From assembly GCA_031417395.1 (NCBI GenBank), contig JANOVM010000063.1:1-64000 (forward strand): a DNA stretch of 64,000 nucleotides, read 5' to 3'. The stretch is from JADKIH01 sp031417395 (GTDB lineage Bacteria > Bacteroidota > Bacteroidia > AKYH767-A > 2013-40CM-41-45). The position numbers were made by a program, and so were the translations under genes. The notes under the pieces are model-generated. The model saw nothing but the letters and a program-made list of their open reading frames with translations. It did not search any database and was not told the origin of the DNA. Shown one piece after another: positions 51,803 to 60,760 of this stretch. Position 1 is the stretch's first letter, and every line of letters begins with the position of its first letter.

Positions 51803-51836
51803 TTCTCAAATTTTCAAATTTTCAAATTCTCAAATT
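51803..51836. repeat. Tandem CAAATTTTCAAATTCTC-type intergenic repeat
   Basis: A short tandem of TTCAAATT/TCTCAAATT words in the 223-bp spacer after acs. The same words form the inverted repeat between sprA and gcvH (36323-36430), so it is a dispersed element type. Confidence 0.6.
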
Positions 51837-51895
51837 AACTAAGAATTGCCTAATCAACTATTCTCCCCTATCTTGCAATTCCAAATCCCCTTTCT

Positions 51896-52642
51896 GTGAA
51901 TGATTCATTAGTTATCCTCCCTACTTACAATGAAAAGGAGAATATTGAAAAGATGCTGCGAAAGATTTTCTCTTTGCCCCATCCTTTTGATATACTGGTA
52001 ATCGACGACAATTCACCCGATGGAACTGCCGTTATTGTTAAACGACTTTTTGACGAATTTAAAGGCAGACTTTTTCTCGAAGAAAGAAGCGGCAAACTTG
52101 GATTAGGCACTGCATACATACATGGATTCCAATGGGCCATTGAAAAAAAGTATGACTACATTTTCGAAATTGACTGCGACTTTTCGCATAATCCCGAAGA
52201 CCTGATTCGTTTATACAATGCTTGCTCTAAAGAAGGCGCTGATGTAGCAATTGGTTCCCGATATATTAGAGGAGCGAATGTAGTTAATTGGCCGTTGGGA
52301 AGAGTTGTAATGTCTTATTACGCTTCTGTATACGTTAGGATCATAACAGGTATGCGCATAAAAGATACTACTGCCGGCTTTATTTGTTATAAACGGAAGG
52401 TACTTGAAACTATTCCGCTCGATAAAATAAAATTTATAGGCTATGCCTTTCAGATTGAAATGAAGTTTACTGCCATGAAGTTTGGTTTTAAAATAGTTGA
52501 AGTTCCAATAGTTTTTACCGACAGGGTTGAAGGAACAAGCAAAATGAGTAAAGGGATTTTCAAAGAAGCTATTTTAGGTGTTATTCAGATGAAATGGAAG
52601 AGTTTTTTTAGAAGATATCCAAAACCAACAAACCAAAGGTGA
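51896..52642 (+). CDS. Polyprenol monophosphomannose synthase-like GT2
   Basis: A 248-residue family 2 glycosyltransferase with L-P-T-Y-N-E-K-E-N-I (residues 8-17), V-I-D-D-N-S-P-D-G near 35-43 and D-C-D-F-S-H near 90-95, the signatures of the DPM1/polyprenol-phosphate-mannose synthase group. It would transfer a hexose from GDP-mannose or similar to a polyprenyl phosphate, supplying sugar for periplasmic glycosylation. No C-terminal membrane segment is present. The start is GTG at 51896, just before the first conserved strand. It overlaps dihydroorotase in a TGATG. Confidence 0.9.
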   Translation: MNDSLVILPTYNEKENIEKMLRKIFSLPHPFDILVIDDNSPDGTAVIVKRLFDEFKGRLFLEERSGKLGLGTAYIHGFQWAIEKKYDYIFEIDCDFSHNPEDLIRLYNACSKEGADVAIGSRYIRGANVVNWPLGRVVMSYYASVYVRIITGMRIKDTTAGFICYKRKVLETIPLDKIKFIGYAFQIEMKFTAMKFGFKIVEVPIVFTDRVEGTSKMSKGIFKEAILGVIQMKWKSFFRRYPKPTNQR

Positions 52643-53967
52643 TGTACCTTATCAAAAACAGCTCAGTAGTCAACGAAGGAAAAATTTTTTCCGCTGATGT
52701 TTTAATCCATAACCAACGTATTGAAAAAATTGCTCCTTCAATTTCTCATGCTCATGCAAAAGTGATTGATGGAAAAGGTTTGCATCTTTTCCCCGGAGTG
52801 ATCGACGATCAGGTTCATTTTAGGGAACCCGGACTTACCCATAAGGGAGATCTTTATACAGAACCCCGAGCAGGAGTTGCCGGCGGCACTACAACGTATA
52901 TGGAAATGCCAAATACTGTTCCCAATGCACTGACACAGACTTTACTCGAAGATAAATACGTTCTTGCTTCTTCCAAATCGCTTGCTAATTTCTCCTTTTA
53001 CATGGGAGTTAGTAACGATAATTTTGAAGAGGTAATGAAAACAAATAAAAAAAACGTTTGTGGCATAAAAATATTTATGGGTTCATCAACCGGCAACATG
53101 CTGGTAGATGATCATGCTGTTCTTGAAAAAGTATTTTCAAATTCTGAAATGCTCATTGCTGTTCATTGTGAAGATGAAGCGACAGTAATGAAAAATTTAG
53201 CCATGGCAAAAGAGAAGTATGGAGAAGACATTCCCCTTTCCATGCATCCACTAATTCGAAGTGAAGAAGCATGTTATCTATCCTCTTCATTTGCTGTTAA
53301 CCTTGCAGAGAAAAACGGCACCCGTTTGCACATACTACACATTAGCACTGCAAAAGAACTAAGCCTTTTCAGAAACGATATCCCATTGAAAGACAAAAAA
53401 ATTACTGCTGAAGCATGCATTCATCATCTTTGGTTTGATAGCAGCGACTATGAAAGACTGGGCACAAAAATCAAATGGAATCCTGCAATAAAAAACAAGT
53501 CAGATAAAGAAGCAATACTATCTGCTGTCATCGATGGCCGTATTGATGTTATTGCTACCGATCATGCTCCACATACGCTGGCTGAAAAAGCACAAAGTTA
53601 TTTGAAAGCTCCATCGGGTGGACCACTGGTGCAGCATTCGCTTACAGCCATGCTTGAATTTTATCACAATAAAAAAATATCTCTGGAAAAAATCGCAGAG
53701 AAAATGTCACATGCTGTCGCAGATTGTTTTAAGATAAAAGAGCGAGGGTATATTCGTGAAGGTTATTATGCGGATTTGGTTTTGGTAAATCTAAATGACC
53801 CATGGAAAGTTGCGTCCGACAATATACTTTACAAGTGCGGATGGAGTCCTTTTGAAGGTCAACAATTCAAATCTAAAATTGTTTATACCTTTGTAAACGG
53901 TCATGCCGCATATTCAAATGGAGTTTTTAATGAAAGTGTAAAGGGGCAGAGAATTAATTTTTTATAA
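52642..53967 (+). CDS. pyrC: Dihydroorotase
   Basis: A 441-residue type I (multidomain-family) amidohydrolase that closes carbamoyl-aspartate to dihydroorotate. Metal ligands are in D-D-Q-V-H-F-R-E-P-G (about 54-63; the first His position reads Q), the carboxylated lysine in C-G-I-K-I-F-M-G-S-S-T-G-N-M, and H-I-L-H-I-S-T and A-T-D-H-A-P-H-T sites follow. The D-x-H in the usual first metal motif appears as D-Q-V-H, with the His retained. The ATG at 52642 overlaps the previous stop (TGATG), so it is translationally coupled. DUF4296 lipoprotein follows at once. Confidence 0.93.
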   Translation: MYLIKNSSVVNEGKIFSADVLIHNQRIEKIAPSISHAHAKVIDGKGLHLFPGVIDDQVHFREPGLTHKGDLYTEPRAGVAGGTTTYMEMPNTVPNALTQTLLEDKYVLASSKSLANFSFYMGVSNDNFEEVMKTNKKNVCGIKIFMGSSTGNMLVDDHAVLEKVFSNSEMLIAVHCEDEATVMKNLAMAKEKYGEDIPLSMHPLIRSEEACYLSSSFAVNLAEKNGTRLHILHISTAKELSLFRNDIPLKDKKITAEACIHHLWFDSSDYERLGTKIKWNPAIKNKSDKEAILSAVIDGRIDVIATDHAPHTLAEKAQSYLKAPSGGPLVQHSLTAMLEFYHNKKISLEKIAEKMSHAVADCFKIKERGYIREGYYADLVLVNLNDPWKVASDNILYKCGWSPFEGQQFKSKIVYTFVNGHAAYSNGVFNESVKGQRINFL

Positions 53968-54312
53968 ATGAAAAAAATAAACTTAATAATCTTTACAATT
54001 ATAACCCTTTTAGCTGCCTGTTCAGAAAAGCCTGTTTCCATACCCGAAGATGTTATTAAGCAAAAAGAAATGGCAGTAATATTAACAGACATTCACCTCG
54101 CACAATCAGCCATTGGTGATTTATCGCGTACCGACTCTGTTACTTTTACCATGAAGGACTACCTTGCTTACATTTTAAAAAAAAACCATGTAAAAAAAGA
54201 TGATTTACTGCGAAGTCTGAAATTCTATAGTGAACAACCGGAAATACTTGGACAGGTTTATGATTCCGTAATTACTCGATTGAGCAGGCTGGAAGGTGAA
54301 AACGTACGATGA
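53968..54312 (+). CDS. DUF4296 lipoprotein
   Basis: A 114-residue lipoprotein with lipobox L-L-A-A-C (C18). The rest is helical with A-V-I-L-T-D-I-H-L-A-Q near residues 41-51 and Y-S-E-Q-P-E near 88-93, the DUF4296 pattern of Bacteroidetes, usually next to dihydroorotase as here. It starts on the base after the pyrC stop. Function unknown; outer-membrane location inferred from the lipobox. Confidence 0.88.
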   Translation: MKKINLIIFTIITLLAACSEKPVSIPEDVIKQKEMAVILTDIHLAQSAIGDLSRTDSVTFTMKDYLAYILKKNHVKKDDLLRSLKFYSEQPEILGQVYDSVITRLSRLEGENVR

Positions 54313-54339
54313 AAGCTGATATTGCTTTGACCTGAATCG

Positions 54340-55344
54340 TTAATTGTGCGTTATGTCTTTCAAAAAATAACTTGCAGCATTTTTCACTGATTCCTCTACG
54401 CTGATAAACTCAATTCCAATCTCCTTCTTAATTTTTTCATTGGAATAATGAAATTGCATCATGCCGCTATGAGCCGTTTCTTTTGTAATCATGGGACGAG
54501 AATTAGTAAGCAGACTTTTTATTTTCTCAAGTCTCCATCCTATTGCGCTTAAAAACGGAGTGACTTTAATATATGCTTTCTTTTTCCCGAGACTTTCGGC
54601 AATGCAGTCAAAAACGTAACGATAAGTTACATTTTCCGAATTTAGTATATAGCGTTCATTACTTACTCCTTTTTCCATAAGTGCAATGGCTGAATGTGAA
54701 ACATCGCGCACATCAACAAATCCTGCAACTCCTTCTGTATAAAAAGGCAGTCCTTTCCATACTTGTGAAAACATTTGAGTACTGCCACTCTTCCAGTTTC
54801 CGGGACCGATAATTATTGATGGATTTATTATAAAAGCATTCAACCCTTCTTCAATGCCTCTCCAGACTTCCCTTTCGCCCCCGTATTTACTGATAGCATA
54901 GTTTGAATTGTACTTCGATGTCTTCCACCAGGAATTTTCATCGAGTAGTTCATCGCCCGATACGCGTCCCAGTGAAGCAGTTGAGCTAATGTGGCAGAAT
55001 CGTTTAATATTTTTCTTTAAAGCTACATTTACCATGTTTGCTACACCTTCTACATTTATCTTCATCATTTTGCTCCTTTCCGATGGGTAAAAAGAAATAA
55101 AAGCTGCTGCATGATAAATTGTGTCTATGCCTTCCATAGCTTCTTCTAAGGAAAACTGGTCTAATACATCACCTTCAAACCATTCAATATTTTTTTTATA
55201 TTCAGGAAAAGCAGAAAAAAGTCCGTCAACCACATTCATTTGGCTTTCCTTTCTACGAATGGCACGCACCTTTTTTCCCGAGGAGGCAAGATCAAAAAGT
55301 AATTGAGAACCTACCAGTCCGGTTCCTCCTGTTAACAGAATCAT
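54340..55344 (-). CDS. NAD-dependent epimerase/dehydratase (extended SDR)
   Basis: A 334-residue SDR with the dinucleotide motif L-T-G-G-T-G-L-V-G (residues 4-12) and the catalytic Y-x3-K in N-Y-A-I-S-K near 147-152; a Ser of the triad is in S-S-T-A-S-L. The pattern V-Y-H-A-A-A-F and I-N-V-E-G-V-A-N resembles dihydroflavonol-reductase-like/3-beta-HSD-like members, so a sugar-nucleotide substrate is not certain. It is convergent with the DUF4296 gene and divergent from tyrS. Confidence 0.88.
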   Translation of the reverse strand: MILLTGGTGLVGSQLLFDLASSGKKVRAIRRKESQMNVVDGLFSAFPEYKKNIEWFEGDVLDQFSLEEAMEGIDTIYHAAAFISFYPSERSKMMKINVEGVANMVNVALKKNIKRFCHISSTASLGRVSGDELLDENSWWKTSKYNSNYAISKYGGEREVWRGIEEGLNAFIINPSIIIGPGNWKSGSTQMFSQVWKGLPFYTEGVAGFVDVRDVSHSAIALMEKGVSNERYILNSENVTYRYVFDCIAESLGKKKAYIKVTPFLSAIGWRLEKIKSLLTNSRPMITKETAHSGMMQFHYSNEKIKKEIGIEFISVEESVKNAASYFLKDITHN

Positions 55345-55434
55345 ATGGGTGTAAAGATGGGGATAAAAAAGAAATATTGATTCAGGATGTAAAAGTGATC
55401 AATTTTTCTCTTAAAATATTTCTTTTGCAGCTTC

Positions 55435-55465
55435 TTTGCATATAAAGCCAACCTACCTATCTTTG
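55435..55465 (+). promoter_or_regulatory. tyrS promoter with consensus -33/-7
   Basis: TTTG at 55435-55438, a 19-nt spacer and TATCTTTG at 55458-55465 match the Bacteroidetes promoter consensus at both boxes. The predicted leader before the ATG at 55483 is about 13 nt and shows no Shine-Dalgarno sequence. Confidence 0.75.
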
Positions 55466-55482
55466 GCGCTCAAAGCAAAAAA

Positions 55483-56763
55483 ATGAAAAATTTTGTCGAA
55501 GAGTTGCGCTGGCGGAATATGCTGCACGACATGATTCCTGGAACTGAAGAACTACTTAATAAAGAGATGGTTCGGGGTTATATTGGCTTCGATCCTACGG
55601 CTGATTCCTTGGGGGTCGGAAACCTTGTTCAGGTAATGACACTTCTTCATTTTCAGCAGGCAGGTCACAAACCTATTGCTCTCGTTGGAGGTGCAACAGG
55701 AATGGTAGGAGATCCATCCGGCAAATCGCAGGAAAGAAATTTATTAAGTGAAGATATTCTTCAATACAATCTGGATTGTCAGAAAAAACAGCTGGAGAAA
55801 TTTCTCGATTTTAACTGCGGCGAACGATCAGCAGAAATCGTAAATAATTACGACTGGTTTAAAGAATTAAACTTCCTTGATTTCATTCGGGATATTGGAA
55901 AGCATATTTCTATCAATTACATGCTTGCTAAGGATTCAGTACAAAGCCGGTTGGCGACAGGAATGTCGTTTACTGAATTTTCTTACCAGCTTGTACAGGG
56001 CTATGATTTCTATCGGTTATGGAAAGATCATAATGTAAAGCTGCAAATGGGCGGCTCCGATCAGTGGGGAAACATTGTTACGGGAACAGAATTGATACGC
56101 AGAAAAGACGGCGGAGAAGCATTTGCTCTAACTACACCTTTAATTAAAAAAGCAGATGGAACTAAATTCGGAAAAACAGAAGGCGGAAATATCTGGCTTG
56201 ATGCTAAACGAACTTCCCCGTATAAATTCTACCAGTTCTGGATAAACGCTTCCGACGAAGATTCAAAAAATTATATTCGAATCTTTACTCTGAAAACCAG
56301 GGAAGAGGTTGAATCGCTTGAACGGGAGCATGAAAAAGCGCCTAATCAAAGACTTCTGCAAAAAGAACTTGCCAAAGACATAACCTCAAGAGTTCACAGT
56401 CAAAAAGATTATGAAGCAGCAATTGAAGCTTCAGGAATTCTTTTTGGAACAGGTACTGCCGATAGTCTGAAAAAACTTTCAGAAGATGATCTGCTTTCTG
56501 TTTTTGAAGGTGTACCGCAATTTGATATTCCCCGGACAACACTGGAAAGCGGCATTAACGTCATTGATTTTCTCGCCGATCATACAAAAGTTTTTCCTTC
56601 GCGCGGTGAAGCAAGAAAGATGCTCCAGGGCGGAGGCGTTTTCATCAACAAAGAAAAAATTGTGGAAACGGAACTGATGATAAACATGAACCATGTCATC
56701 AAAGAAAAATACATACTGGCTCAAAAAGGAAAAAAGAATTATTACCTGATTATAATAAACTAA
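55483..56763 (+). CDS. tyrS: Tyrosine--tRNA ligase
   Basis: A 426-residue class I synthetase. The HIGH-equivalent is in F-D-P-T-A-D-S-L-G-V-G-N-L (residues about 34-46), the tyrosine site in Y-Q-L-V-Q-G-Y-D near 170-177 with G-G-S-D-Q-W-G-N, and the KMSKS-equivalent is K-F-G-K-T (about 229-233), as in TyrRS type 1. The C-terminal S4-like domain (S-R-G-E-A-R-K-M-L-x-x-G-G-V) is complete. A consensus promoter lies upstream. Confidence 0.97.
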   Translation: MKNFVEELRWRNMLHDMIPGTEELLNKEMVRGYIGFDPTADSLGVGNLVQVMTLLHFQQAGHKPIALVGGATGMVGDPSGKSQERNLLSEDILQYNLDCQKKQLEKFLDFNCGERSAEIVNNYDWFKELNFLDFIRDIGKHISINYMLAKDSVQSRLATGMSFTEFSYQLVQGYDFYRLWKDHNVKLQMGGSDQWGNIVTGTELIRRKDGGEAFALTTPLIKKADGTKFGKTEGGNIWLDAKRTSPYKFYQFWINASDEDSKNYIRIFTLKTREEVESLEREHEKAPNQRLLQKELAKDITSRVHSQKDYEAAIEASGILFGTGTADSLKKLSEDDLLSVFEGVPQFDIPRTTLESGINVIDFLADHTKVFPSRGEARKMLQGGGVFINKEKIVETELMINMNHVIKEKYILAQKGKKNYYLIIIN

Positions 56764-56785
56764 CCCAACCAATACATTCCACTTA

Positions 56786-56998
56786 ATGAGCGACAGACGA
56801 AGGTTTTTTATTATTTTGATTTCCATCTCACTCGGAAGTATACTTTCTATATGGATTGTTAAAAAAAGAATGGGTGCCCTTTCGCCCGATAGTTATAGAC
56901 AGCTTATCTTCAATTTTATTTTTGCAATAGCCATCGTTGTTGGTATTAGTCTGCTTTTTAGAAACATGAATAAAAACGATAAAAATCAAGGGCGTTAA
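56786..56998 (+). CDS. Small two-helix membrane protein
   Basis: A 70-residue protein with two predicted transmembrane segments (about 7-24 and 42-59) separated by K-K-R-M-G-A-L-S-P-D-S-Y-R-Q, a basic start and a charged tail. I do not recognise the family. It begins 22 nt after the tyrS stop and is likely co-transcribed. Its stop overlaps the stop of the LuxE-like gene on the other strand by 4 nt. Confidence 0.65.
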   Translation: MSDRRRFFIILISISLGSILSIWIVKKRMGALSPDSYRQLIFNFIFAIAIVVGISLLFRNMNKNDKNQGR

Positions 56999-57984
56999 TC
57001 CACCATCAAATTACACCCGCGCACATCACTAAAATCAAACCTGCCAAGTACTTCAAAGGTACCATCGGAATAGACCTTACCTAAATCCTGTGTTGAAAGA
57101 AAAGCACATGAATTTACATTGGCCAGATCAATTATATTAATTCCACCTGTAGCATTTATACCGGCATCCATAAAAGGGTCGTACGTGTCACGGATAAATA
57201 TTTGCATCCACGATGGCGTTTGGAAAATTCCTTTTCCTTTGGAATATGCCTGCGAAAGTAATTCCGTCATGCCATACTCTGAATGAATTTTTTCGACACC
57301 AAACCCTTTACAAAGTAAACCGTGAACTTCTTCCCGAACCATTTCTTTTCTTCTTCCTTTCATTCCACCTGTCTCCATAACTATAAGTCCGGGAAAATCC
57401 ATTTGATAAACAGAAACAAAATCAAGCAAAGCAAATGTGACACCGAATAAAATTGCTTTTTGCTTTTTTTCTTTGAGTGTTTTCAGTGTGGAATTAAGTT
57501 TTTCAAGATCGTGAAGATAAAATCCGCTGTGTTCATTTTCTGATTTCTTGATTAAACTTTCCATCATATACGTTAACGAAGATCCCTGGCGTTCCAGATA
57601 AGATGGAAGCAAGGCAAGCATAGCATATTCCGAAGGGTCGCCATAGAAATCATTAAATGCTTTTGTAAAAACCTTCTCATACAAAAAAACATCTTTTACA
57701 TAATGTTTTGCGGATACCTCTGAAGTTGTACCGCTGCTTGAAAATACCCTTTCGCTGGTATCATCACCGGTAATAATTTTATGGGACTTGAAAAACTCTA
57801 CGGGCAAAAAGGGTATTTTTTTAATATCATTTACTGAAGCGGGGTCAATTCCAAGGCCTTTAATAAATTCTCCGTAAACCTTATTCCCGGTATACTGAAA
57901 TTGAAAAACTTCAAGAGCTAGCCGTTCAAACTCTTTTTTATTGCTTATAGAAAATAGCTTTTGAATAAAAGATTCTAAATTCAT
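56995..57984 (-). CDS. LuxE-like acyl-protein synthetase
   Basis: A 329-residue protein of the LuxE/PaaK-like adenylate-forming group, with the phosphate loop V-F-S-S-S-G-T-T-S near residues 80-88, the H-S-E-Y-G-M-T-E-L motif near 232-240 and a late D-L-G-K-V-Y-S-D-G. Such proteins activate an acyl group as an AMP or protein thioester. The ATG at 57984 is preferred over an upstream TTG at 58008, because it follows the nadB stop by one base and an AGAAGGA lies 13 nt upstream. It is co-transcribed with nadB. No lux or lipid genes are nearby, so the substrate is open. Confidence 0.82.
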   Translation of the reverse strand: MNLESFIQKLFSISNKKEFERLALEVFQFQYTGNKVYGEFIKGLGIDPASVNDIKKIPFLPVEFFKSHKIITGDDTSERVFSSSGTTSEVSAKHYVKDVFLYEKVFTKAFNDFYGDPSEYAMLALLPSYLERQGSSLTYMMESLIKKSENEHSGFYLHDLEKLNSTLKTLKEKKQKAILFGVTFALLDFVSVYQMDFPGLIVMETGGMKGRRKEMVREEVHGLLCKGFGVEKIHSEYGMTELLSQAYSKGKGIFQTPSWMQIFIRDTYDPFMDAGINATGGINIIDLANVNSCAFLSTQDLGKVYSDGTFEVLGRFDFSDVRGCNLMVD

Positions 57985-57985
57985 A

Positions 57986-59566
57986 CTATGCTGTGATCCT
58001 TCTTTCAACGGGAGGGTAGTCGGTAGAATAATGAAGGCCTACACTTTCCTTCCTGGCCATGGCAAATTTTACAATCAGGTAAGCGACAGTAATCATATTT
58101 CTGAGTTCGCAAATTTTTGGTGAGACAATTGCCCTTTCATACAAAGCTTCTGTTTCACCATAAATAATTCTCAGTCTGTCGAGTGCCCGTTTTAATCGCT
58201 GATCGGAACGGACAATGCCCACATAATTACTCATTACAAAACGCAGTTCATTTATATTCGAAGTAATAAGCACCAATTCATTTGGCTGAACAGTACCTTC
58301 TGAATTCCATTCGGGTACTGTCATGCAATAAGCTATGTCCTTATATCTGGAAATAACATCCTTAGCAGCGCGATGGGAAAAAACAAGTGCTTCGAGCAAT
58401 GAATTAGAGGCAAGACGGTTTGCACCATGAAGGCCGGTGCAGGAACATTCACCGGCTGCATATAAATTTTCAATGCTGCTCCGCGAATATTCATCAACCT
58501 TTACGCCGCCGCAAATATAGTGGGCAGCAGGTACAATTGGAATCATCTGTTTAAAAACATCAATTCCTATACTCTGGCATTTTTGATGAACATTTGGAAA
58601 ATGAGAAAGAAATTCTTCAGGATTTATATGCCTGCAATCGAGGTAAACAAAGTCATCTCCCCGTTTTTTCATTTCATTGTCTATGGCACGTGCAACAATG
58701 TCGCGAGGAGCAAGTGAGCCGCGTTCATCGTAATGCTGCATAAACTCTTCACCTGATTTTGTTTTTAAAATTCCGCCCATTCCTCTTACCGCTTCAGTAA
58801 TTAAAAAAGATGGGTATTCGCCCGGTTTATACAAAGCCGTAGGATGAAATTGAATAAACTCCATGTCCTTCACCTCGCCCTTTGCCCGGTAAACCATGGC
58901 AATACCGTCACCCGTAGCGATAACCGGATTGGTTGTAGAAAGGTATACCTGTCCGGCACCACCGGTTGCAACGAGTGTTATCTTCGACAAAACAGTGTCT
59001 ATCTCGCCACTTTCAAGGTTTAGCACATATGCACCGTAGCACTGAATACCTGTTGTACCTCTCTTGATTTCCTGTCCGAGATGATGCTGTGTAATTATAT
59101 CAAGAGCAAAATAATGCGTGACGATGGTAATGTTAGGATGATCGTTTACCTGTTGTAACAATGTTCTTTCAATTTCATTACCTGTAGCATCTTTAAAATG
59201 CAAAACACGGTGAGCACTGTGCCCGCCTTCACGCGCCAGATCGTAATCTCCCTGAGGAGTACGGTCAAAACGAGCACCCCATTTAATAATTTCATGGATA
59301 CGGTCGGCTCCTTCTGTTACAACCATGCGCACAATCTTTTCATCACACAATCCTGCACCTGCATTCAAAGTATCCTGTATATGCCCTTCAAAAGTGTCAG
59401 GCCCCTTTAACACACCGGCAATACCGCCTTGTGCATACTTAGTATTTGTTTCGTCAGCTGCAGCTTTGGTAATTACCAGAACCTTTCCATGCTCTGCAAC
59501 CTTCAAAGCAAATGTAAGTCCGGCAATACCCGAGCCTATTACTAAAAAATCAACTGTTTGTCGCAT
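57986..59566 (-). CDS. nadB: L-aspartate oxidase
   Basis: The FAD enzyme that oxidises aspartate to iminoaspartate, first step of NAD synthesis. It has V-I-G-S-G-I-A-G-L near residues 8-16, the flavin/active-site T-K-Y-A-Q-G-G-I-A-G-V near 43-53, E-G-G-H-S-x-x-R-V-L-H near 113-123 and C-T-G-L-H-G-A-N-R-L-A-S-N-S near 378-391. The ATG at 59566 is preferred over a GTG at 59581, which falls inside the promoter element. nadA and nadC are not in the window. Confidence 0.95.
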   Translation of the reverse strand: MRQTVDFLVIGSGIAGLTFALKVAEHGKVLVITKAAADETNTKYAQGGIAGVLKGPDTFEGHIQDTLNAGAGLCDEKIVRMVVTEGADRIHEIIKWGARFDRTPQGDYDLAREGGHSAHRVLHFKDATGNEIERTLLQQVNDHPNITIVTHYFALDIITQHHLGQEIKRGTTGIQCYGAYVLNLESGEIDTVLSKITLVATGGAGQVYLSTTNPVIATGDGIAMVYRAKGEVKDMEFIQFHPTALYKPGEYPSFLITEAVRGMGGILKTKSGEEFMQHYDERGSLAPRDIVARAIDNEMKKRGDDFVYLDCRHINPEEFLSHFPNVHQKCQSIGIDVFKQMIPIVPAAHYICGGVKVDEYSRSSIENLYAAGECSCTGLHGANRLASNSLLEALVFSHRAAKDVISRYKDIAYCMTVPEWNSEGTVQPNELVLITSNINELRFVMSNYVGIVRSDQRLKRALDRLRIIYGETEALYERAIVSPKICELRNMITVAYLIVKFAMARKESVGLHYSTDYPPVERRITA

Positions 59567-59570
59567 AATA

Positions 59571-59578
59571 CAAAAGTA
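59571..59578 (-). promoter_or_regulatory. nadB -7 element, leaderless arrangement
   Basis: TACTTTTG on the minus strand is an exact TAnnTTTG match and ends 4 nt before the nadB ATG. The -33 region is not convincing. Confidence 0.55.
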
Positions 59579-59601
59579 CACTTATTAATTAAAACCATTT
59601 T

Positions 59602-59700
59602 TCTCTGTGAAATCTCTGTGCCTTTTGTGTTCTCTGTGGTAAACAACCATCAGTTATTTTAACCACAAAGTCCACCATGAACACAAAGTAAACACAAAGG
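59602..59700. repeat. Imperfect inverted CTCTGTG/CACAAAG repeat
   Basis: The left part (59602-59640) has iterated CTCTGTG/TTTGTGT words and the right part (59661-59700) has their complements (ACCACAAAG, AACACAAAG). The words recur at 2536-2562. This is a recurrent intergenic repeat type and sits between the divergent nadB and Nfu-gene promoters. Confidence 0.5.
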
Positions 59701-59753
59701 TCTAGAAAAATAATTAATGTTCCCTCCCAACCATAAGGTTTAAAATTATCACC

Positions 59754-59761
59754 TATCTTTG
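59754..59761 (+). promoter_or_regulatory. Nfu-gene -7 element, leaderless arrangement
   Basis: TATCTTTG is an exact TAnnTTTG match ending 4 nt before the ATG at 59766. No good -33 box is seen. Confidence 0.55.
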
Positions 59762-59765
59762 CCCT

Positions 59766-60350
59766 ATGATTGAAAAGAAAGTCGTAATAGTATATGCCGA
59801 ATCCACACCCAATCCGGCATCGATGAAATTCGTATTGAACAGCTACCTTCTATTGGAAGGAAGTGTTGAATTCACCTCAAAAGAGCAGGCAAAAGAGTGT
59901 CCATTAGCTTTACAATTGTTCTCCTTTTCCGGAATATCAGGGGTTTTTATTACTGCCAACTTTATTACTGTTTCCAAATCAACGGATATAGACTGGTATG
60001 AACTAATGCCCATTCTACGTGAGTTCATTAAATCATTCATGGAATCCGGCGAACCTGTTTTTATTGGCGAACCGGGAAAAGTTGCTGATCCAGCAATAGA
60101 ACGTACGCACTCTGCCTCTGCACTTGAAAGTAAAATCATAGAGACGCTTGACGAATATATTAAACCGGCAGTTGAGCAGGATGGCGGGGCTATTCATTTT
60201 AAATCATTTAATGATGGCATTGTAACATTGATAATGAAAGGTTCTTGCAGCGGCTGCCCTTCTTCCTCAGTAACGTTAAAAAATGGAATTGAAAATCTTT
60301 TAAAACAGTTGATTCCTGAAGTAAAGGAAGTGGTAGCAGAAGGTGCATAA
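59766..60350 (+). CDS. Nfu/NifU-type iron-sulfur scaffold protein
   Basis: A 194-residue two-domain protein. Residues about 8-95 match the Nfu N-terminal domain (E-S-T-P-N-P-A-S-M-K-F-V) and residues 118-190 the NifU C-terminal domain, with the cluster-binding C-S-G-C-P-S-S (C161, C164) and E-Q-D-G-G near 137-141. It would carry or transfer [4Fe-4S] clusters to apoproteins, as mitochondrial NFU1 does. The ATG lies 4 nt after a -7 element. Confidence 0.94.
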   Translation: MIEKKVVIVYAESTPNPASMKFVLNSYLLLEGSVEFTSKEQAKECPLALQLFSFSGISGVFITANFITVSKSTDIDWYELMPILREFIKSFMESGEPVFIGEPGKVADPAIERTHSASALESKIIETLDEYIKPAVEQDGGAIHFKSFNDGIVTLIMKGSCSGCPSSSVTLKNGIENLLKQLIPEVKEVVAEGA

Positions 60351-60407
60351 ATTTCCAATCAACTATTAAAGATTACGAATAAAATTTTTTTTCATCTTTA
60401 TATATTA

Positions 60408-60752
60408 ATGATCACCCTCGAAGAATTCCGAAATCTCGCTCTCTCTTTTCCTGATACCACAGAGCAGCCTCACTTCGAAAAACCTTCTTTTAGAGTAAAA
60501 GATAAAATATTTGCAACCTATTGGGACAAAGACAATCGCGCCATGCTTCTACTTTCGCCTGTCGATCAATCTGCTTTTTGCAGTATTGGAAAAAATATCT
60601 TCTTTCCTGTACCTAACGCTTGGGGTAAACAAGGCGCTACCTTTGTAGAATTAAAAAAAGTAAGAAAAGATATGTTTAAAGATGCTATTAAAACATCCTA
60701 TGAATTTATTGCATCCAAAAACAAGTTAGCCAAAACGAAAAAAAAGAAATAG
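60408..60752 (+). CDS. MmcQ/YjbR family protein
   Basis: A 114-residue protein matching the MmcQ/YjbR fold (DNA-binding-like in structure, function unclear). It has L-S-F-P-D-T-T-E-Q-P-H-F near residues 13-24, F-R-V-K-D-K-I-F-A-T near 28-37, the W-G-K-Q-G near 72-76 and a lysine-rich tail. The length is usual. It is convergent with thpR after 8 nt. Confidence 0.9.
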   Translation: MITLEEFRNLALSFPDTTEQPHFEKPSFRVKDKIFATYWDKDNRAMLLLSPVDQSAFCSIGKNIFFPVPNAWGKQGATFVELKKVRKDMFKDAIKTSYEFIASKNKLAKTKKKK

Positions 60753-60760
60753 TTTTTTCT

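Noticed and set aside
60753..60760. Bidirectional terminator between the MmcQ/YjbR gene and thpR
   Set aside because: There are A and T runs on both sides but no clear hairpin in the 8-bp spacer.
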